This document shows positions 8,368-19,355 of a DNA stretch of 64,000 nt, one piece after another (the stretch's first letter is position 1; each line of letters begins with the position of its first letter). The stretch spans positions 1-64,000 of the forward strand of contig NZ_JAKILD010000014.1 in the NCBI RefSeq assembly GCF_023283825.1, in the 5' to 3' direction. Source of the DNA: Shewanella olleyana. GTDB lineage: Bacteria; Pseudomonadota; Gammaproteobacteria; Enterobacterales; Shewanellaceae. A model generated the notes under the pieces. That model saw only the letters and a list, made by a program, of their open reading frames with translations, did not search any database and was not told the origin of the DNA. Position numbers and translations under genes: made by a program.

Positions 8368-8485
8368 CATTTTAGCTAGTGTATAATCATTTAAGCTTAC
8401 AATTGTAAACTGAAACTAAACAAACCATTGAGTCCAGCATCAGTGCTGGCTATACTGTCGCCACTTTCTTCGCAGGAGTCTGCTT

Positions 8486-9217
8486 GTGCTGTTAATTGCT
8501 CGTTCAATTATTCTTGCAGTGTTATTAACACTGGCGTTTTTTTTCGCAATAATTCTTTGTCTTGTTAGACCAATGCATCGCGACAATGTCCATGTTATCG
8601 CACGTATTTTTTCATCAGTTGCGCCAATTCTTGGTATTAAAGTGATCACCCGTCATGCCACTGAAGAAAACCCAAAAGAACCAAAAATTTATTTAGCAAA
8701 TCATCAAAATAACTTTGATTTGTTTACCCATACTTCCGCTGTGCCTAAGGCTACAGTGAGCCTTGGTAAGAAAAGCTTGGCGTGGATGCCGTTATTTGGA
8801 CAAATTTATTGGTTATCAGGCAATATTCTGATTGACCGTAAAAACCGCCATAGTGCTTTTGATACCATGGCAAAAACCGTTGAGAAGATGAAAAACAAGT
8901 TACTTTCAGTGTGGATTTTCCCAGAAGGTACTCGCTCTCGTGGCCGTGGTTTATTACCTTTTAAGGTTGGCGCTTTTCATACTGCTGTAGCAGCAAAAGC
9001 GTCGATTGTGCCTGTACTGGCTTCTTGTCAAAATCATATTAAATTAAACCGCTGGAATAATGGTGTGGTGATTGTGGAGATGATGGCGCCGATGTCGACA
9101 GCTAATGTTGATAAAGCAGATGTCAAAAAGCTTTGCGCTAAGGTGCATGATGCGATGTCAGCGCGTTTAGCTGAACTAAATCAAGAAGCATCGGCATTAA
9201 TGGCTAAACCTCAGTAG
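8486..9217 (+). CDS. plsC: 1-acyl-sn-glycerol-3-phosphate acyltransferase
   Basis: A 243-residue membrane enzyme that adds the second acyl chain to lysophosphatidic acid to make phosphatidic acid. It has an N-terminal membrane helix, the catalytic NHQNNFD (H73, D78), the VSLGKKSLAW and LIDRKNR blocks, and FPEGTRSRGRG (from residue 145). Length and sequence are very close to the E. coli enzyme. The start is GTG behind CAGGAG. The MITE-like repeat begins 16 bp after the stop. Confidence 0.95.
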   Translation: MLLIARSIILAVLLTLAFFFAIILCLVRPMHRDNVHVIARIFSSVAPILGIKVITRHATEENPKEPKIYLANHQNNFDLFTHTSAVPKATVSLGKKSLAWMPLFGQIYWLSGNILIDRKNRHSAFDTMAKTVEKMKNKLLSVWIFPEGTRSRGRGLLPFKVGAFHTAVAAKASIVPVLASCQNHIKLNRWNNGVVIVEMMAPMSTANVDKADVKKLCAKVHDAMSARLAELNQEASALMAKPQ

Positions 9218-9233
9218 ATTTATCACGTATAAT

Positions 9234-9514
9234 TAGGGCCTGTTAATCTTTGCTGGTTAAGTTTTGTTCGAAGTAAAAACGTTTTAATTGAGGCGGATGG
9301 ATTGATGCCTAGTCATCTAAGCACTTCTTATTTAAAAAGATGCATCCAACAAAGAATAAAACGCTTTTAGTCGAACCCTTTGGGCAGCGTCTGTTGGCGA
9401 TTTTTACTGCGTTATCGACTTTTTATGTAGAATAACTACACCACAAAGTCTCTGCCTTGTATAAATGGCCAACAACTCGCTGCAAAAACAACCTTGAAAG
9501 ATCAACAGGCCCTA
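9234..9514. mobile_element. MITE-like repeat, copy A (281 bp)
   Basis: The element begins TAGGGCCTGTTAATCTTT and ends with the inverted form of TAGGGCCTGTTGATCTTT. It has the same internal sequence as the copies at 19356 (inverted) and 50911. It has no transposase frame. The outermost TA on each side suggests insertion at TA. It separates plsC from rraB. Confidence 0.8.
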
Positions 9515-9551
9515 GCGATTAGCCGCATAATTTTGTTAACGGAGTTACTCC

Positions 9552-9947
9552 ATGTCTATTGAAGGTCTACTAAAAGAGCAGTTTGCTGAAAACCGTGAAA
9601 TTATCCAAGCATTATTAGATGATGGTTCGCAAGCCGATGCTGAATATACAATCGAGCATCACTTTTCTTCGACTAATTTTGATCGTTTAGAAAAAGCGGC
9701 TGTTGATGCATTTAAACTTGGTTTTGAAGTGAATGATGCTGAAGAAATGGAGCTGGAAGATGGCTCAACCATTTTCTGTTTTGATGCCATTGCCAATCAT
9801 GCACTTGAAGCTGACTTGCTTGATAAAGCTTGTGAGCAATTAATGATTCTAGCCCAAAAGCAAAAAGTGGATTATGACGGTTGGGGGACTTTCTTTGTCG
9901 GTGACGAAGAAGACCTTGATGAAGAACAAGATGAAGATGAGTTTTAA
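9552..9947 (+). CDS. rraB: Regulator of ribonuclease E activity B
   Basis: A 131-residue acidic cytoplasmic protein matching RraB (YjgD): [45 protein letters not shown] and a very acidic tail. RraB binds RNase E and alters degradosome composition and mRNA decay. It has its own leader, since a MITE-like repeat lies between it and plsC, and it is followed by a clear terminator. Confidence 0.93.
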   Translation: MSIEGLLKEQFAENREIIQALLDDGSQADAEYTIEHHFSSTNFDRLEKAAVDAFKLGFEVNDAEEMELEDGSTIFCFDAIANHALEADLLDKACEQLMILAQKQKVDYDGWGTFFVGDEEDLDEEQDEDEF

Positions 9948-9983
9948 TTAACTGCATATTCATTATTGAATTCCGATTAAAAA

Positions 9984-10009
9984 GCCCACTCAAATGAGTG
10001 GTTTTTTTA
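9984..10009 (+). terminator. Intrinsic terminator after rraB
   Basis: CCACTC-AAAT-GAGTGG (9986-10001) is followed by seven T. The A-run on the left could let it act for the convergent diguanylate cyclase gene too. Confidence 0.85.
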
Positions 10010-10041
10010 TTTTGATTTGTCTTGTCCTGAAATGTATTTCA

Positions 10042-11004
10042 CTATTCTTCTGAGTAAACCGAAGTTTGATTACGACCATTTTCCTTTGAAAGGTATAAGG
10101 CTTTATCAGCACCAGCTAACCAACTAGCGCTGTTTTTAGTCTCTTTAGATAAGGCATTGACCCCTATACTAATCGTCACCTTAATTATTTGATTCTTATA
10201 AACCACTTGAGAAGCTTCGATTTTCTTACGTAAGCGTTCAGTAAAGTATTTTGATTCGTCTGCATTGGTATTGGTCAAGACAACCGCAAACTCTTCACCA
10301 CCGTAGCGTCCGGCAAAGTCAGTTTCACGTAATGATTGCTTTAAGATGTGGGCGATACTTTGAATCACTTTATCACCTGCTGGATGACCATATTTATCGT
10401 TAACTTGTTTAAAGTTATCGATATCAATCATGATCATGCTGCCGTTTTCACCGTAACGCGCAAAGCGCTCATACTCTTTCTCGAAGCACTCTTGCCAGTG
10501 GCGACGGTTATAGAGCTGAGTCAGGCTATCGGTTTGGCTAAGCTTTTCTAATTGCTCATTCGCGGCTTTAAGTTGAAGTTTGTTGATCGCAACATCTGTG
10601 ACGTCATAAACAATAATGCTGATATGTGTAATATTACCAGTGAGCGAAGCAAGTGGCAGCAAAGTAATGTTTTGGTACATGTGATCTGCTCGGCCAGTGA
10701 TTGGGCGATAGTTTTTAAACTCGAACACATTGGGGCGTTGTTCCCAGCTAATAAAAGATCGGTTTTTGAGTAAGAAAACCGACTCCATTTTTTGGGTGAG
10801 CCACTCATTGGGTAGATCTGGAAAGGTTTCAAACAGGTTTTTACCCTTAATGGCGTTAGGCGACACACCACTGTGGTTTTCCATGAATCCGTTCCATAGT
10901 TGGATGTTGTAATTACGATCTAATACGACCAGCCCAACTTCTATGGTTTGCACCATATCAATCAGCCAGTGAAGTTCGTTCATTGCATTTTGATCAGTAG
11001 ACAT
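10042..11004 (-). CDS. PAS-GGDEF diguanylate cyclase
   Basis: About 320 residues: an N-terminal PAS domain (about 12-130; VGLVVLDRNYNIQLWN), a short linker helix, and a GGDEF domain. The signature is GGEEF near 235-239, with an RxxD inhibitory site (RETD) five residues before it, so it should make cyclic-di-GMP and be product-inhibited. There is no membrane segment, so it senses a cytoplasmic cue. I prefer ATG 11004, which has GGA eight bases upstream, over 11013. It is downstream of the CheC-like response regulator in the same direction and is likely its output partner. Confidence 0.87.
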   Translation of the reverse strand: MSTDQNAMNELHWLIDMVQTIEVGLVVLDRNYNIQLWNGFMENHSGVSPNAIKGKNLFETFPDLPNEWLTQKMESVFLLKNRSFISWEQRPNVFEFKNYRPITGRADHMYQNITLLPLASLTGNITHISIIVYDVTDVAINKLQLKAANEQLEKLSQTDSLTQLYNRRHWQECFEKEYERFARYGENGSMIMIDIDNFKQVNDKYGHPAGDKVIQSIAHILKQSLRETDFAGRYGGEEFAVVLTNTNADESKYFTERLRKKIEASQVVYKNQIIKVTISIGVNALSKETKNSASWLAGADKALYLSKENGRNQTSVYSEE

Positions 11005-11063
11005 GAGTAACATCCAACTTTTTTATTATTTTAATTATTGCGAATTTTCGCTAATTCGGTTGA

Positions 11064-12059
11064 TTAATCGAGTAAGTAACCCAGCTTAAAGTTAAGCGTT
11101 GGTATTGAATCTTCAGTAAACAGCAGCAATAAATCACACTGGACATTGTGGTTCTCAATTTGGTAATTGATTTCCATTGCTAAAGTACGCTGCCATTTCT
11201 CAGAGTTATCATGAATGAGTTCATTAACTGTGCAGTGTCGCCCTAAAACCACAGGGTGTCCTTGGCTAAACTTCATGTCTAGCTGCTCAGAAATACCATT
11301 AAGAAACGCGCCGATAAGTACATTACCGGTGTCGATTAACACTTCAATTTCATTGTTAGCATCTTTGGGGTTTTTATGGCCCATTAGTTTTGCCATATCT
11401 TCAAAGCTTGAATCATGGAATAACAGTAATGCTTCGCCTGCCACCCCAGCGCCAATGAACCCTTGGCATAACGCTGAAACTTTAGAGCTTTCTTCAGTGG
11501 CTTTTAACGCCATAGTGAGCTCACTCACTTCGAGGACGTTTACATTTGGGATAGGTAGCATGACAAACACATCGAGTAGTGTCGCTAGAAGATCAGCTGC
11601 GCGCCCCATGGCAACGTTAGCGATTTCTTGGCAAGCATCACGTAAGTCTACTTCAAACATCGGCGTGTCATCGCCAGCGTCTTTAAGAGCTAAGGTGAGG
11701 ATGCCGTATTCTTCGAGGATATTACTGATGGATTCTGCGCTAACGGGTTTTTGAATAAAATCTAAAGCCCCTAACGCTTTAACTCTTTCATGAGCCTTGA
11801 TTTGAATATCGCCAGACACGACGATAACCAAAGCAGGTAAATCTTCTTTTTGAATCGCTTCTAATACTTCATAACCATCCATAACGGGCATATTTAAGTC
11901 GAGAAATACTATCTCGCCTTTACCTGCACGAATAACCTCAAGCCCCTCAGCGCCATTAGTGGCATAACTGATGTCAACATCCCATTCCTTGGGTAAGGTT
12001 CGCGCCATTTGCTTTCTGGCTAATCCTGAGTCATCGCATATCAATATAGGAATAGTCAT
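11064..12059 (-). CDS. Response regulator with CheC/CheX-like phosphatase domain
   Basis: A protein of 331 residues. The receiver domain (1-120) has the acid pair D9-D10, the phospho-acceptor D54 in VFLDLNMPVMDG and the KPVS lysine. The rest resembles CheC (ELTMALKATEESSKVSALCQ, VLIDTGNVLIGAFLNGISEQL), a family that dephosphorylates CheY-like proteins. It probably tunes a phosphorelay. The next gene, 59 bp on, is a diguanylate cyclase, which ties it to c-di-GMP signalling. The frame is open for 37 more codons upstream, but ATG 12059 begins the receiver fold properly. Confidence 0.85.
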   Translation of the reverse strand: MTIPILICDDSGLARKQMARTLPKEWDVDISYATNGAEGLEVIRAGKGEIVFLDLNMPVMDGYEVLEAIQKEDLPALVIVVSGDIQIKAHERVKALGALDFIQKPVSAESISNILEEYGILTLALKDAGDDTPMFEVDLRDACQEIANVAMGRAADLLATLLDVFVMLPIPNVNVLEVSELTMALKATEESSKVSALCQGFIGAGVAGEALLLFHDSSFEDMAKLMGHKNPKDANNEIEVLIDTGNVLIGAFLNGISEQLDMKFSQGHPVVLGRHCTVNELIHDNSEKWQRTLAMEINYQIENHNVQCDLLLLFTEDSIPTLNFKLGYLLD

Positions 12060-12436
12060 AGAAACAAATGATCCTTTTAAAGGGTTATTATTATTATTTA
12101 GTGTAGTCGAAAAAATTGTTAATAAAGCATATTTCATTAAGCAACAGTGAGTTAGCTGTTGGAATGACAACTTTCGTATATCCTACATTTAATACACAAT
12201 ATTTTACAACTTATTACTGATAATTAGCAGTGAAAATCGACAAAAAATTGGCGTTTATCGCCATGCTGTATCTTTTATGACGGTTTATCATGCTCTTGTG
12301 GATACAGGTGTTTACTGCTGGTGTTTTTTATGGGTTTATTTAGTTAATTGTTTTGCGCTGTTGCTTTGGTTAACTATTCGCCAAATTGTAGATTTATGTT
12401 AACTTGCAATCTGGACTGACCAGTAAAGGATGAATC

Positions 12437-13243
12437 ATGGATAACAAGCTTATTGAGTTAACGATAGAAAATGGCATTGCTCATGTCATGCTCAATAGAC
12501 CTGATAAATACAATGCATTAAATATCGAACTATTTCAGGCGATTGATAAAACCATCAACAAACTACATAAAAACAAATCTGTTCGGGTGGTTATTTTATC
12601 GGGTGCTGAAGGTAATTTTAGTTCTGGTCTGGATGTTAAAAGTGTCTCTAAATCAATCATGCCTGCTTTGAAGTTATTATTTAAATGGCTGCCGGGTAAT
12701 GCAAACCTTGCTCAAAGAGTATCGCTAGGGTGGCAGCGTTTACCTATTCCCGTTATCGCGGTTATCGAAGGTTTTTGTTATGGCGGCGGGGTGCAAATTG
12801 CTCTCGGGGCAGATTTTAGATTTGCTAGCCAGAATGCACAGCTATCTATAATGGAGTCTAAATGGGGACTACTACCTGATATGGCAGGGCTGGCTGGTTT
12901 AAGACAAATTATGCCAAAAGATAAAGCGCTGCAGCTAACGTATACTGCAGATATTATCACTGCAGAAAAAGCCTTAGAATTTGGTTTAGTGACTGAAGTG
13001 TATGACGATCCGCATCAACAAGCGCAGTTATTTGCCGAAAAACTCATGCTACGCTCGCCTGATACCAATGCAGCAGTAAAACTAAGTATTAATAACAATT
13101 GGTCTGGCACTCTTCGTAGTTTATTGCGCCGTGAATCTTTAAGTCAAATCCGTTTATTGGTCGGTAAGAATCGAAGTATTGCGGGGCATAGAGAAATCAA
13201 AAAGTCTGAAAAGCCTTATCAAGACCGTCAATCTGGTTGGTAA
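12437..13243 (+). CDS. Enoyl-CoA hydratase/isomerase (crotonase) family protein
   Basis: A 268-residue crotonase: MLNRPDKYNALN near the N-terminus, the oxyanion-hole block LSGAEGNFSSGLD, and EGFCYGGGVQIALGADFRFA. The usual catalytic Glu region reads ESKWGLLPDMAGL, where the position of the second Glu of hydratases is Asp, so the exact reaction (hydratase, isomerase or other) is unsettled. It is probably cytoplasmic and part of acyl-CoA metabolism. AAAGGATGAATC precedes the ATG. It stands alone and convergent with the DUF3530 gene. Confidence 0.88.
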   Translation: MDNKLIELTIENGIAHVMLNRPDKYNALNIELFQAIDKTINKLHKNKSVRVVILSGAEGNFSSGLDVKSVSKSIMPALKLLFKWLPGNANLAQRVSLGWQRLPIPVIAVIEGFCYGGGVQIALGADFRFASQNAQLSIMESKWGLLPDMAGLAGLRQIMPKDKALQLTYTADIITAEKALEFGLVTEVYDDPHQQAQLFAEKLMLRSPDTNAAVKLSINNNWSGTLRSLLRRESLSQIRLLVGKNRSIAGHREIKKSEKPYQDRQSGW

Positions 13244-13302
13244 TATTTTGATTTGATAGGTTTTGATTCGATAGCTTTTGAGAATAGTGAAAGTTGGCCG
13301 TA

Positions 13303-14253
13303 CTAGCGGCCAACGATTTTACGGGCAAAGCCTTCAATATGTTTTAAGGCTTCCTCCCAACCACCTTGATGATTAAGATCTAATTGCAATACGTATTGAC
13401 GATAGTGATGGCTCGACTTAATTCGGTTTTGTTGTTTGCGCATTTCAGCTTCTGAGACGGACACTCGGTTAGCATTGGCTGACTGTAAATCTAAAATGGG
13501 AATATCAAGCTCTTTTAACTGCATCGCAATAGACAAGTCACGATTTTGCTCATCGACTAACTGCTCAAATTCACGGTATGGATTTATCACAACTAACAAA
13601 TCTGGTTTGGCTAATTTGTCTTGGTGCAGCAAGTTAACCACCATTCCTACACTGTCATCTGCAGCGATAATAATTCGTTTCCCAGGATATTGAGCTCCGA
13701 TGCCATCAAGTTGCGCTAAGCATTCATTCATGACATTTTGCTGAAAATTCCTGAGCTCTAATAATTGACTAGAGCTGTATTTAGGCGTTACTTGATGGGG
13801 ATCTAATTCAATTTGTTTTTCACCGGCTTTGGCAACTTGATCCGCAGAGGTGGAAAAGTTAGGGCGATATAAACCTTCGGTAGGTTTTAAACTGATTGTT
13901 GCCCAGCCTTTTGATGGCACTTCTTGGCGTAAATAACGAATAAAGCCTCGGCCACTGGCATGGGTATCAGTAGGACCAATCAACACCACTGCGCCTCGCT
14001 GCTTTTTACCTTCCCAAGGTTTAACCAATACTTCGACAGGTTTATCCTGAACTATGATTTGTTGTTTTTCATTATCACTAACAGGGGTAAATACGCTTTC
14101 AGATAGTAAGCTGGCACTGAATAGGTTGGCGTATAAATAGTTTGCGCTGTATGCATTGAATGAGAATAAGCTTAATGAAAACACTAGGCTCATTAGCACC
14201 GTTAAGCCTTTTAAATAGCTGGAGCAGAGTTGAGGCAATTGGGTTATTTTCAT
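13303..14253 (-). CDS. DUF3530 family exported alpha/beta-hydrolase-like protein
   Basis: A 316-residue protein with a signal peptide (VLMSLVFSLSLFSFNAYSA). The body reads like DUF3530: GAVVLIGPTDTHASG, GWATISLKP and IIIAADDSVGMVVNLL. The last segment sits where alpha/beta hydrolases have the nucleophile elbow, with Ser as the candidate. The substrate is unknown. It lies downstream of rapA on the same strand, but a terminator separates them. Confidence 0.75.
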   Translation of the reverse strand: MKITQLPQLCSSYLKGLTVLMSLVFSLSLFSFNAYSANYLYANLFSASLLSESVFTPVSDNEKQQIIVQDKPVEVLVKPWEGKKQRGAVVLIGPTDTHASGRGFIRYLRQEVPSKGWATISLKPTEGLYRPNFSTSADQVAKAGEKQIELDPHQVTPKYSSSQLLELRNFQQNVMNECLAQLDGIGAQYPGKRIIIAADDSVGMVVNLLHQDKLAKPDLLVVINPYREFEQLVDEQNRDLSIAMQLKELDIPILDLQSANANRVSVSEAEMRKQQNRIKSSHHYRQYVLQLDLNHQGGWEEALKHIEGFARKIVGR

Positions 14254-14289
14254 CGTGATAGCTTATGGTTAAACCTGTAGTTCCAATAC

Positions 14290-14330
14290 AAAAAAGCCCT
14301 GTACTGCATATAGAAGTTCAGGGCTTTTAC
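14290..14330 (-). terminator. Intrinsic terminator after rapA
   Basis: AAAAGCCCTG (14292-14301) pairs with CAGGGCTTTT (14319-14328). On the reverse strand a T-run follows the stem, placing it just after the rapA stop. Confidence 0.8.
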
Positions 14331-14347
14331 TTCGTGTTAGCAGTGTA

Positions 14348-17254
14348 TTATACGTGGCTAACTAATACCATTCTAATAGCATCTAACTGATATTGACTGT
14401 CATCAATATAGCCGTTGAGCTCAGCCATTTGATTGCGAATGTAGTCTAACTCTGAATCACGAATGTTAGGATTAACTGCTTTAAGTGCTTCTAAACGGGT
14501 TAACTCGCTGTTCAGTTGCTGCGTCATTTTCTCACGTGCTTGCTCGACTAATCCGGCTAACGCGATTTCTGCTTGCTCTTCACCTTTAGCGAGTAACGGA
14601 TGCAAGATTGGTTGCGATGCATTAACAAGTTTACTGGCAATGTGACGGTTTACTGCACTGAGTTGTTTATCAAAGCTTGCATAGTCAACTTTGTCGGCTA
14701 AGTTTAAGCCGTTTTTGTCTAACAACACACGAATCGGTGTTGGCGGCATGTAACGGTATAGCTGTGATGACTTAGGCGCAGTGACATCTGCCATATAAAT
14801 TAACTCTAAGAACAAGGTACCTGCTGGCAGGGCTTTGTTTTTAAGCACAGCAACACTAGTAGTACCTGTTTCAGAGTCTGTAATTAAATCTAATGCGGTT
14901 TGTACCAGTGGGTGTTCTTGTGAAATGAACGCAATATCATCACGTGAAAGTGCAGTCTCACGATCGAATGTCACTGATACGCCATCTTCAGGCAAACCTG
15001 GATAAGATGGGAACAACATATGTTCGCTTGGACGCAATACGATTGAGTTCTCACCGCGATCTTCTTGATCGACACCTATGATGTCCCATAGACGGATCAC
15101 TGAACCGATTAAATGGGTATCAGAATCTCGCTCAGCTAAACGTTCTACCAGTTTCTTAGACTGCTCGCCGCCATGAGAGTTGATTTCTAATAACTTATCA
15201 CGGCCTTGTTCCATCGCTTGTTTAAGCTCTTGGTAACGGCTTTGGGTGTGATTAAGTAATTGTGTCATTAACTCTGGGTCGGCATCATTGAGAACAGCTG
15301 TTAATTCATCAGCAAACTCAGAATAAAGCACATGACCACTTGGGCAAGTTAGCTCGAATGAATTAAGGCCTTGATGGTACCAATTCATTAAGCGCTCTTG
15401 CGCGGTATCTTGAAGGTACGGCAAGTGAATTTGGATATCATTTTGCTGACCGATACGATCTAAGCGACCGATACGTTGCTCAAGTAAGTCTGGGTTTAAC
15501 GGCAAATCGAACAATACCAAGTGACTGGCGAATTGGAAGTTACGACCTTCCGAACCGATTTCAGAACAAATCAGTGCTTGTGCACCGCCTTCTTCTTGAG
15601 CGAAGTAAGCACCAGCTTTATCACGTTCTATAATCGACATGCCTTCGTGGAATACTGTGGCTTGAATGCCTTCACGAGTGCGCAAAGCTTCTTCAAGGCT
15701 CAATGCAGTTTCTGCTTGGCTGGCAATAATCAGTACTTTCTTACTGCGATGTTCTTTTAAGAAATCAATTAACCAATCTACGCGAGGATCAAACTTCCAC
15801 CAACTGGCACTGTCGGTTTCAAACGCTTGATAGAGCTTCTCGGGGCTCAGCGACTGCTTAGCTTGATCTTGCGGCGATTTTTTAGACCCCATCATGGCAT
15901 TAACGCGCTCAGCAGTAATGTACTCCTGCGGCATCGCTAATGGGTGTGGATTAAAGAATCTTTGTGGGAAACCACTAACAGATGCGCGGCTGTTGCGGTA
16001 CAAAATACGGCCAGTACCGTGACGGTCGAGTAATTCTTGTAATAGCTCTTCACGAGCGACTTGTTTTACGTCATCAGCAACATCTTCAGCTTGAATGACA
16101 TTAATGCTAGGCATAATGTCTTTTTCGCTAAGCAGCTCGGTTAAGCTGTTAATGGCGCTATCAGCTAGCTGAGTGTTAGCAGTCAGTGCTTCAGCGGCTT
16201 CAGCCACACTTTGGTAGCTTTTTTCTTCTTCAAGAAATGCTTCGTAATCATAGAAACGATCAGGGTCAAGCAGACGAAGGCGCGCAAAGTGACTTTGGTG
16301 ACCAAGTTGATCTGGGGTTGCGGTTAACAGCAATACGCCCGGCACTTCTTCACTTAACGCTTCAACAATTTGGTAAGCGCGACTTGGGGCTGTTTCGCTC
16401 CACTCTAAATGATGGGCTTCATCGACCACCATTAAGTCCCAATCAGCATCGATAGCTTGTTCTAAACGACGTTTTTTACGTAATAGCTCAAGCGAACAAA
16501 TGACTAATTGTTCAGTGTAAAACGGGTTGTCGTTATCGGCGTAGGCTTCAACACAGCGGTCTTCATCAAAGATTGAAAACTTTAAGTTAAAGCGGCGTAG
16601 CATTTCGACCAACCATTGATGGCGTAAGGTGTCAGGCACAATCACTAAAATACGCTCAGCACGGCCAGTCAGTAGTTGTTGATGAATAATCAAACCGGCT
16701 TCAATGGTTTTACCCAAACCTACTTCATCTGCCAGTAAAACGCGTGGCGCGTAACGGCGACCCACTTCATGGGCGATCCACTGTTGATGTGGAATTAATC
16801 CAACACGAGGACCTTGCTGACCCAGTAAATCAGAGGTGGCTAATTTGTGGCGTAATAGCTGGCTTTGGTAACGAATACCAAAACGCTCTAAACGGTCAAT
16901 TTGACCTGCGAATAAGCGATCTTGAGGCTTATTAAAACGAATATTGTGGTTCAATAAGGTTTCACGTAAACGAACGCCTTCATTCGTTTCACTGTGAGTG
17001 CCGATATAGGTCACTAAACCATCTTTTTCTTCGACTTCATTGACGGTAAGTTTCCAGCCTTCATGGCTTTCAATCGAGTCACCTGGATTAAAAATAACAC
17101 GAGTTAATGGGGCTTCGTCGCGAGAAAACAGACGGTTTTCATCGGCGGCAGCAAACAGTACAGTTACCATGCGTCCTTCGACGGCGACAACAGTACCTAA
17201 ACCTAGTTCTGACTCGGTATCACTAATCCAGCGTTGACCTAAAGCAAACGGCAT
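14348..17254 (-). CDS. rapA: RNA polymerase-associated SWI2/SNF2 ATPase RapA (HepA)
   Basis: A 968-residue protein, the same length as E. coli RapA. The N-terminal Tudor-like region ([18 protein letters not shown]) is followed by the helicase motor: DEVGLGKT (176-183), DEAHHLEW near 280 and the later motif VI block [12 protein letters not shown]. RapA binds core RNA polymerase and helps recycle it after transcription, especially under salt stress. The start ATG matches the conserved MPFALGQRW. It is divergent from phoH. Confidence 0.97.
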   Translation of the reverse strand: MPFALGQRWISDTESELGLGTVVAVEGRMVTVLFAAADENRLFSRDEAPLTRVIFNPGDSIESHEGWKLTVNEVEEKDGLVTYIGTHSETNEGVRLRETLLNHNIRFNKPQDRLFAGQIDRLERFGIRYQSQLLRHKLATSDLLGQQGPRVGLIPHQQWIAHEVGRRYAPRVLLADEVGLGKTIEAGLIIHQQLLTGRAERILVIVPDTLRHQWLVEMLRRFNLKFSIFDEDRCVEAYADNDNPFYTEQLVICSLELLRKKRRLEQAIDADWDLMVVDEAHHLEWSETAPSRAYQIVEALSEEVPGVLLLTATPDQLGHQSHFARLRLLDPDRFYDYEAFLEEEKSYQSVAEAAEALTANTQLADSAINSLTELLSEKDIMPSINVIQAEDVADDVKQVAREELLQELLDRHGTGRILYRNSRASVSGFPQRFFNPHPLAMPQEYITAERVNAMMGSKKSPQDQAKQSLSPEKLYQAFETDSASWWKFDPRVDWLIDFLKEHRSKKVLIIASQAETALSLEEALRTREGIQATVFHEGMSIIERDKAGAYFAQEEGGAQALICSEIGSEGRNFQFASHLVLFDLPLNPDLLEQRIGRLDRIGQQNDIQIHLPYLQDTAQERLMNWYHQGLNSFELTCPSGHVLYSEFADELTAVLNDADPELMTQLLNHTQSRYQELKQAMEQGRDKLLEINSHGGEQSKKLVERLAERDSDTHLIGSVIRLWDIIGVDQEDRGENSIVLRPSEHMLFPSYPGLPEDGVSVTFDRETALSRDDIAFISQEHPLVQTALDLITDSETGTTSVAVLKNKALPAGTLFLELIYMADVTAPKSSQLYRYMPPTPIRVLLDKNGLNLADKVDYASFDKQLSAVNRHIASKLVNASQPILHPLLAKGEEQAEIALAGLVEQAREKMTQQLNSELTRLEALKAVNPNIRDSELDYIRNQMAELNGYIDDSQYQLDAIRMVLVSHV

Positions 17255-17599
17255 TTTTTACTCTCATTGGGGACTGATTAAAACAAAGGGCGCGTATGTT
17301 ATAACAAACGCTACTAGATTTAAATTCTAGCAGCGATTTAAATATTCATGATGGTCAATTTTATATAACAGTACCTGAATTTGACACAGTTCTGTCATCT
17401 CAATGACACCTTTATTCCTCTAAACTGACTCAGTAAACATCCGATTAACTATTGAGAACGAGTAAGTTTACTGGCATAGTTTGATTGTGCGTTTATAGAA
17501 AGTATCTGCCATAGTAAATTTATTATATTTTTAATATCAGGAGTTTAAATTAGATTAATCCCTTAGTTACCCATTTGCATTGAGCACTCTGGAGGCGCC
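17255..17599. other. Divergent intergenic region between rapA and phoH
   Basis: 345 bp, AT-rich in its middle, with no open frame I would support. It must carry the promoters of both genes. GGAGG at 17590-17594 is the phoH ribosome site. No strong repeat or operator was seen. Confidence 0.5.
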
Positions 17600-18994
17600 A
17601 TGGAACATAACGACAGAAAGTTGTTTGTACTGGATACCAATGTGTTACTGCATGAACCTTTAGCGATATATTCGTTTAAAGAACATGACGTAATCATCCC
17701 AATGACAGTGTTAGAAGAGTTAGATAATATTAAGGACAGAAAGCACGACATTAGTCGTGATGCAAGAGTCGCCATTAGAGCATTAGAAGATATCCTTGGA
17801 GGTAAAACCTCACCAGAACAAATCCTTAACGGTGTATCACTCCCAACTCGCGAAGGCCATTTAGACGCTTCAGGCCGCTTATCCATTTTTCCTGACCATC
17901 AAATCGATTTTACTGCAGGCGATCTGCCCGGTGATAACAACGATAACCGCATCATTAATACTGCACTTCATCTACAAAAGTTACATGATCCAAGACAAGT
18001 CGTATTGGTGACTAAAGACATCAATATGCGCCTTAAAGCAAAAGGTGCAGGTATTGAGCGAGTTGAAGATTATCGAACCGATCAATTAATTGATGATATT
18101 CGCTTTTTAGCGAAAGGGTTTTATCAATTTGAAGGGGACTTTTGGGGTAACGTCGATAAAGTGTCAACCGACAGAGTGGGCGGCAAAACAGTCCATCAAG
18201 TGAATATTGAAGAAGTGGGTAACGAGCCATTTTATAAAAACCAATATCTTATTGATGAAGCAACTGAGTTTTGCGGCAAAGTGGCCAGTCGAACCGATTC
18301 ACATTTAAATATTATTGATTACGGCCGCGATAGACTTGAGCACTTGCAAGCTTGGGGGATTAAACCAAAAAATATTTATCAAGGCATGGCGCTAAATGCT
18401 TTGTTAGACCCTGACATTGATTTAGTGATCCTGACAGGCCCCGCTGGTTGCGGTAAAACCTTAATCGCCATGGCTGCAGCACTTGAGCTAGTGGTTGAGC
18501 AAAAGCAGTATGAGAAAGTCATCGTGACTCGTAACACTCCTGAAATTGCAGAGTCTATTGGCTTTTTACCCGGGACAGAAGAAGAGAAAATGGCGCCTTG
18601 GCTAGCTGCGATTACCGATACCCTAGAGGTGTTGCATAAAAATGATGTTAACCCTACTGGCAGCATGAATTACATCATGGAAAAGGCCAATGTGCAGTTT
18701 AAGTCGATAAACTTTATGCGCGGCCGTTCAATTCAAAATTCAGTGGTAATTTTGGATGAATGTCAGAACTTAACGGCGTCACAAATAAAAACCATGATTA
18801 CTCGTATGGGTGAGGGGACTAAGTTAGTGTGTTGCGGCAATTTGTCTCAAATAGACTCGACTTATCTTACTGCGGTGACTTCGGGGTTAACCTATATTGT
18901 GGAGCGATTTAAGGACTTTGAAGGTAGCGCCAATATTTACCTTAATGGTGTAGTGCGCTCTCGTTTAGCTGAGTTTGCAGAAGAGCATTTGTAA
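17600..18994 (+). CDS. PIN-domain PhoH-family ATPase (PhoH2-like)
   Basis: A 464-residue protein. Residues 1-150 form a PIN nuclease domain, with D12 in FVLDTNVLLH and later acidic residues in LVTKDINMRLKAK. The C-terminal half is a PhoH ATPase with Walker A GPAGCGKT (280-287) and Walker B VVILDECQN. This PIN-PhoH fusion is the PhoH2 type, shown in mycobacteria to unwind and cut RNA. Its role here is presumably in RNA metabolism. TGGAGG precedes the ATG. It is monocistronic by layout. Confidence 0.92.
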   Translation: MEHNDRKLFVLDTNVLLHEPLAIYSFKEHDVIIPMTVLEELDNIKDRKHDISRDARVAIRALEDILGGKTSPEQILNGVSLPTREGHLDASGRLSIFPDHQIDFTAGDLPGDNNDNRIINTALHLQKLHDPRQVVLVTKDINMRLKAKGAGIERVEDYRTDQLIDDIRFLAKGFYQFEGDFWGNVDKVSTDRVGGKTVHQVNIEEVGNEPFYKNQYLIDEATEFCGKVASRTDSHLNIIDYGRDRLEHLQAWGIKPKNIYQGMALNALLDPDIDLVILTGPAGCGKTLIAMAAALELVVEQKQYEKVIVTRNTPEIAESIGFLPGTEEEKMAPWLAAITDTLEVLHKNDVNPTGSMNYIMEKANVQFKSINFMRGRSIQNSVVILDECQNLTASQIKTMITRMGEGTKLVCCGNLSQIDSTYLTAVTSGLTYIVERFKDFEGSANIYLNGVVRSRLAEFAEEHL

Positions 18995-19355
18995 CCGTAC
19001 TAACTTTAGCGGTTATCTTATCAGTAGCATTATCGTTTAAAAATGATAGTGCTACTGGTAACGAGATTAACTTTTATAATTTATTAAATGTTAAATAAAA
19101 TCAAGTTGATACAGTTAAATTTGTGGCGGGGTGAGTTGTTTTTATCTAAACAGTGTTTAATTGAAGAGGCCAAGTCAGCTCCGATTTTTAAAGATGCTTT
19201 CATCTTTTTAATAGGTATTTTTTGTGAAAAAAACCTGCTAAACATGATCTGATAAATCTACTAGTATTGATTAATGCGGCTAATATGAGAGTACATTAAT
19301 TTTTAAAGACTTTACTCGTTAATGCTGTATTTTTCCGCAATAAAGTAGATGATAT
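18995..19355. other. Intergenic region after phoH with one long hairpin
   Basis: 361 bp without a supported gene. CAGTAGCATTATC (19022-19034) pairs with GATAGTGCTACTG (19045-19057), nearly perfectly. It has no T-run, so it may stabilise or terminate the phoH transcript. The rest is AT-rich filler up to the MITE-like repeat. Confidence 0.5.
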
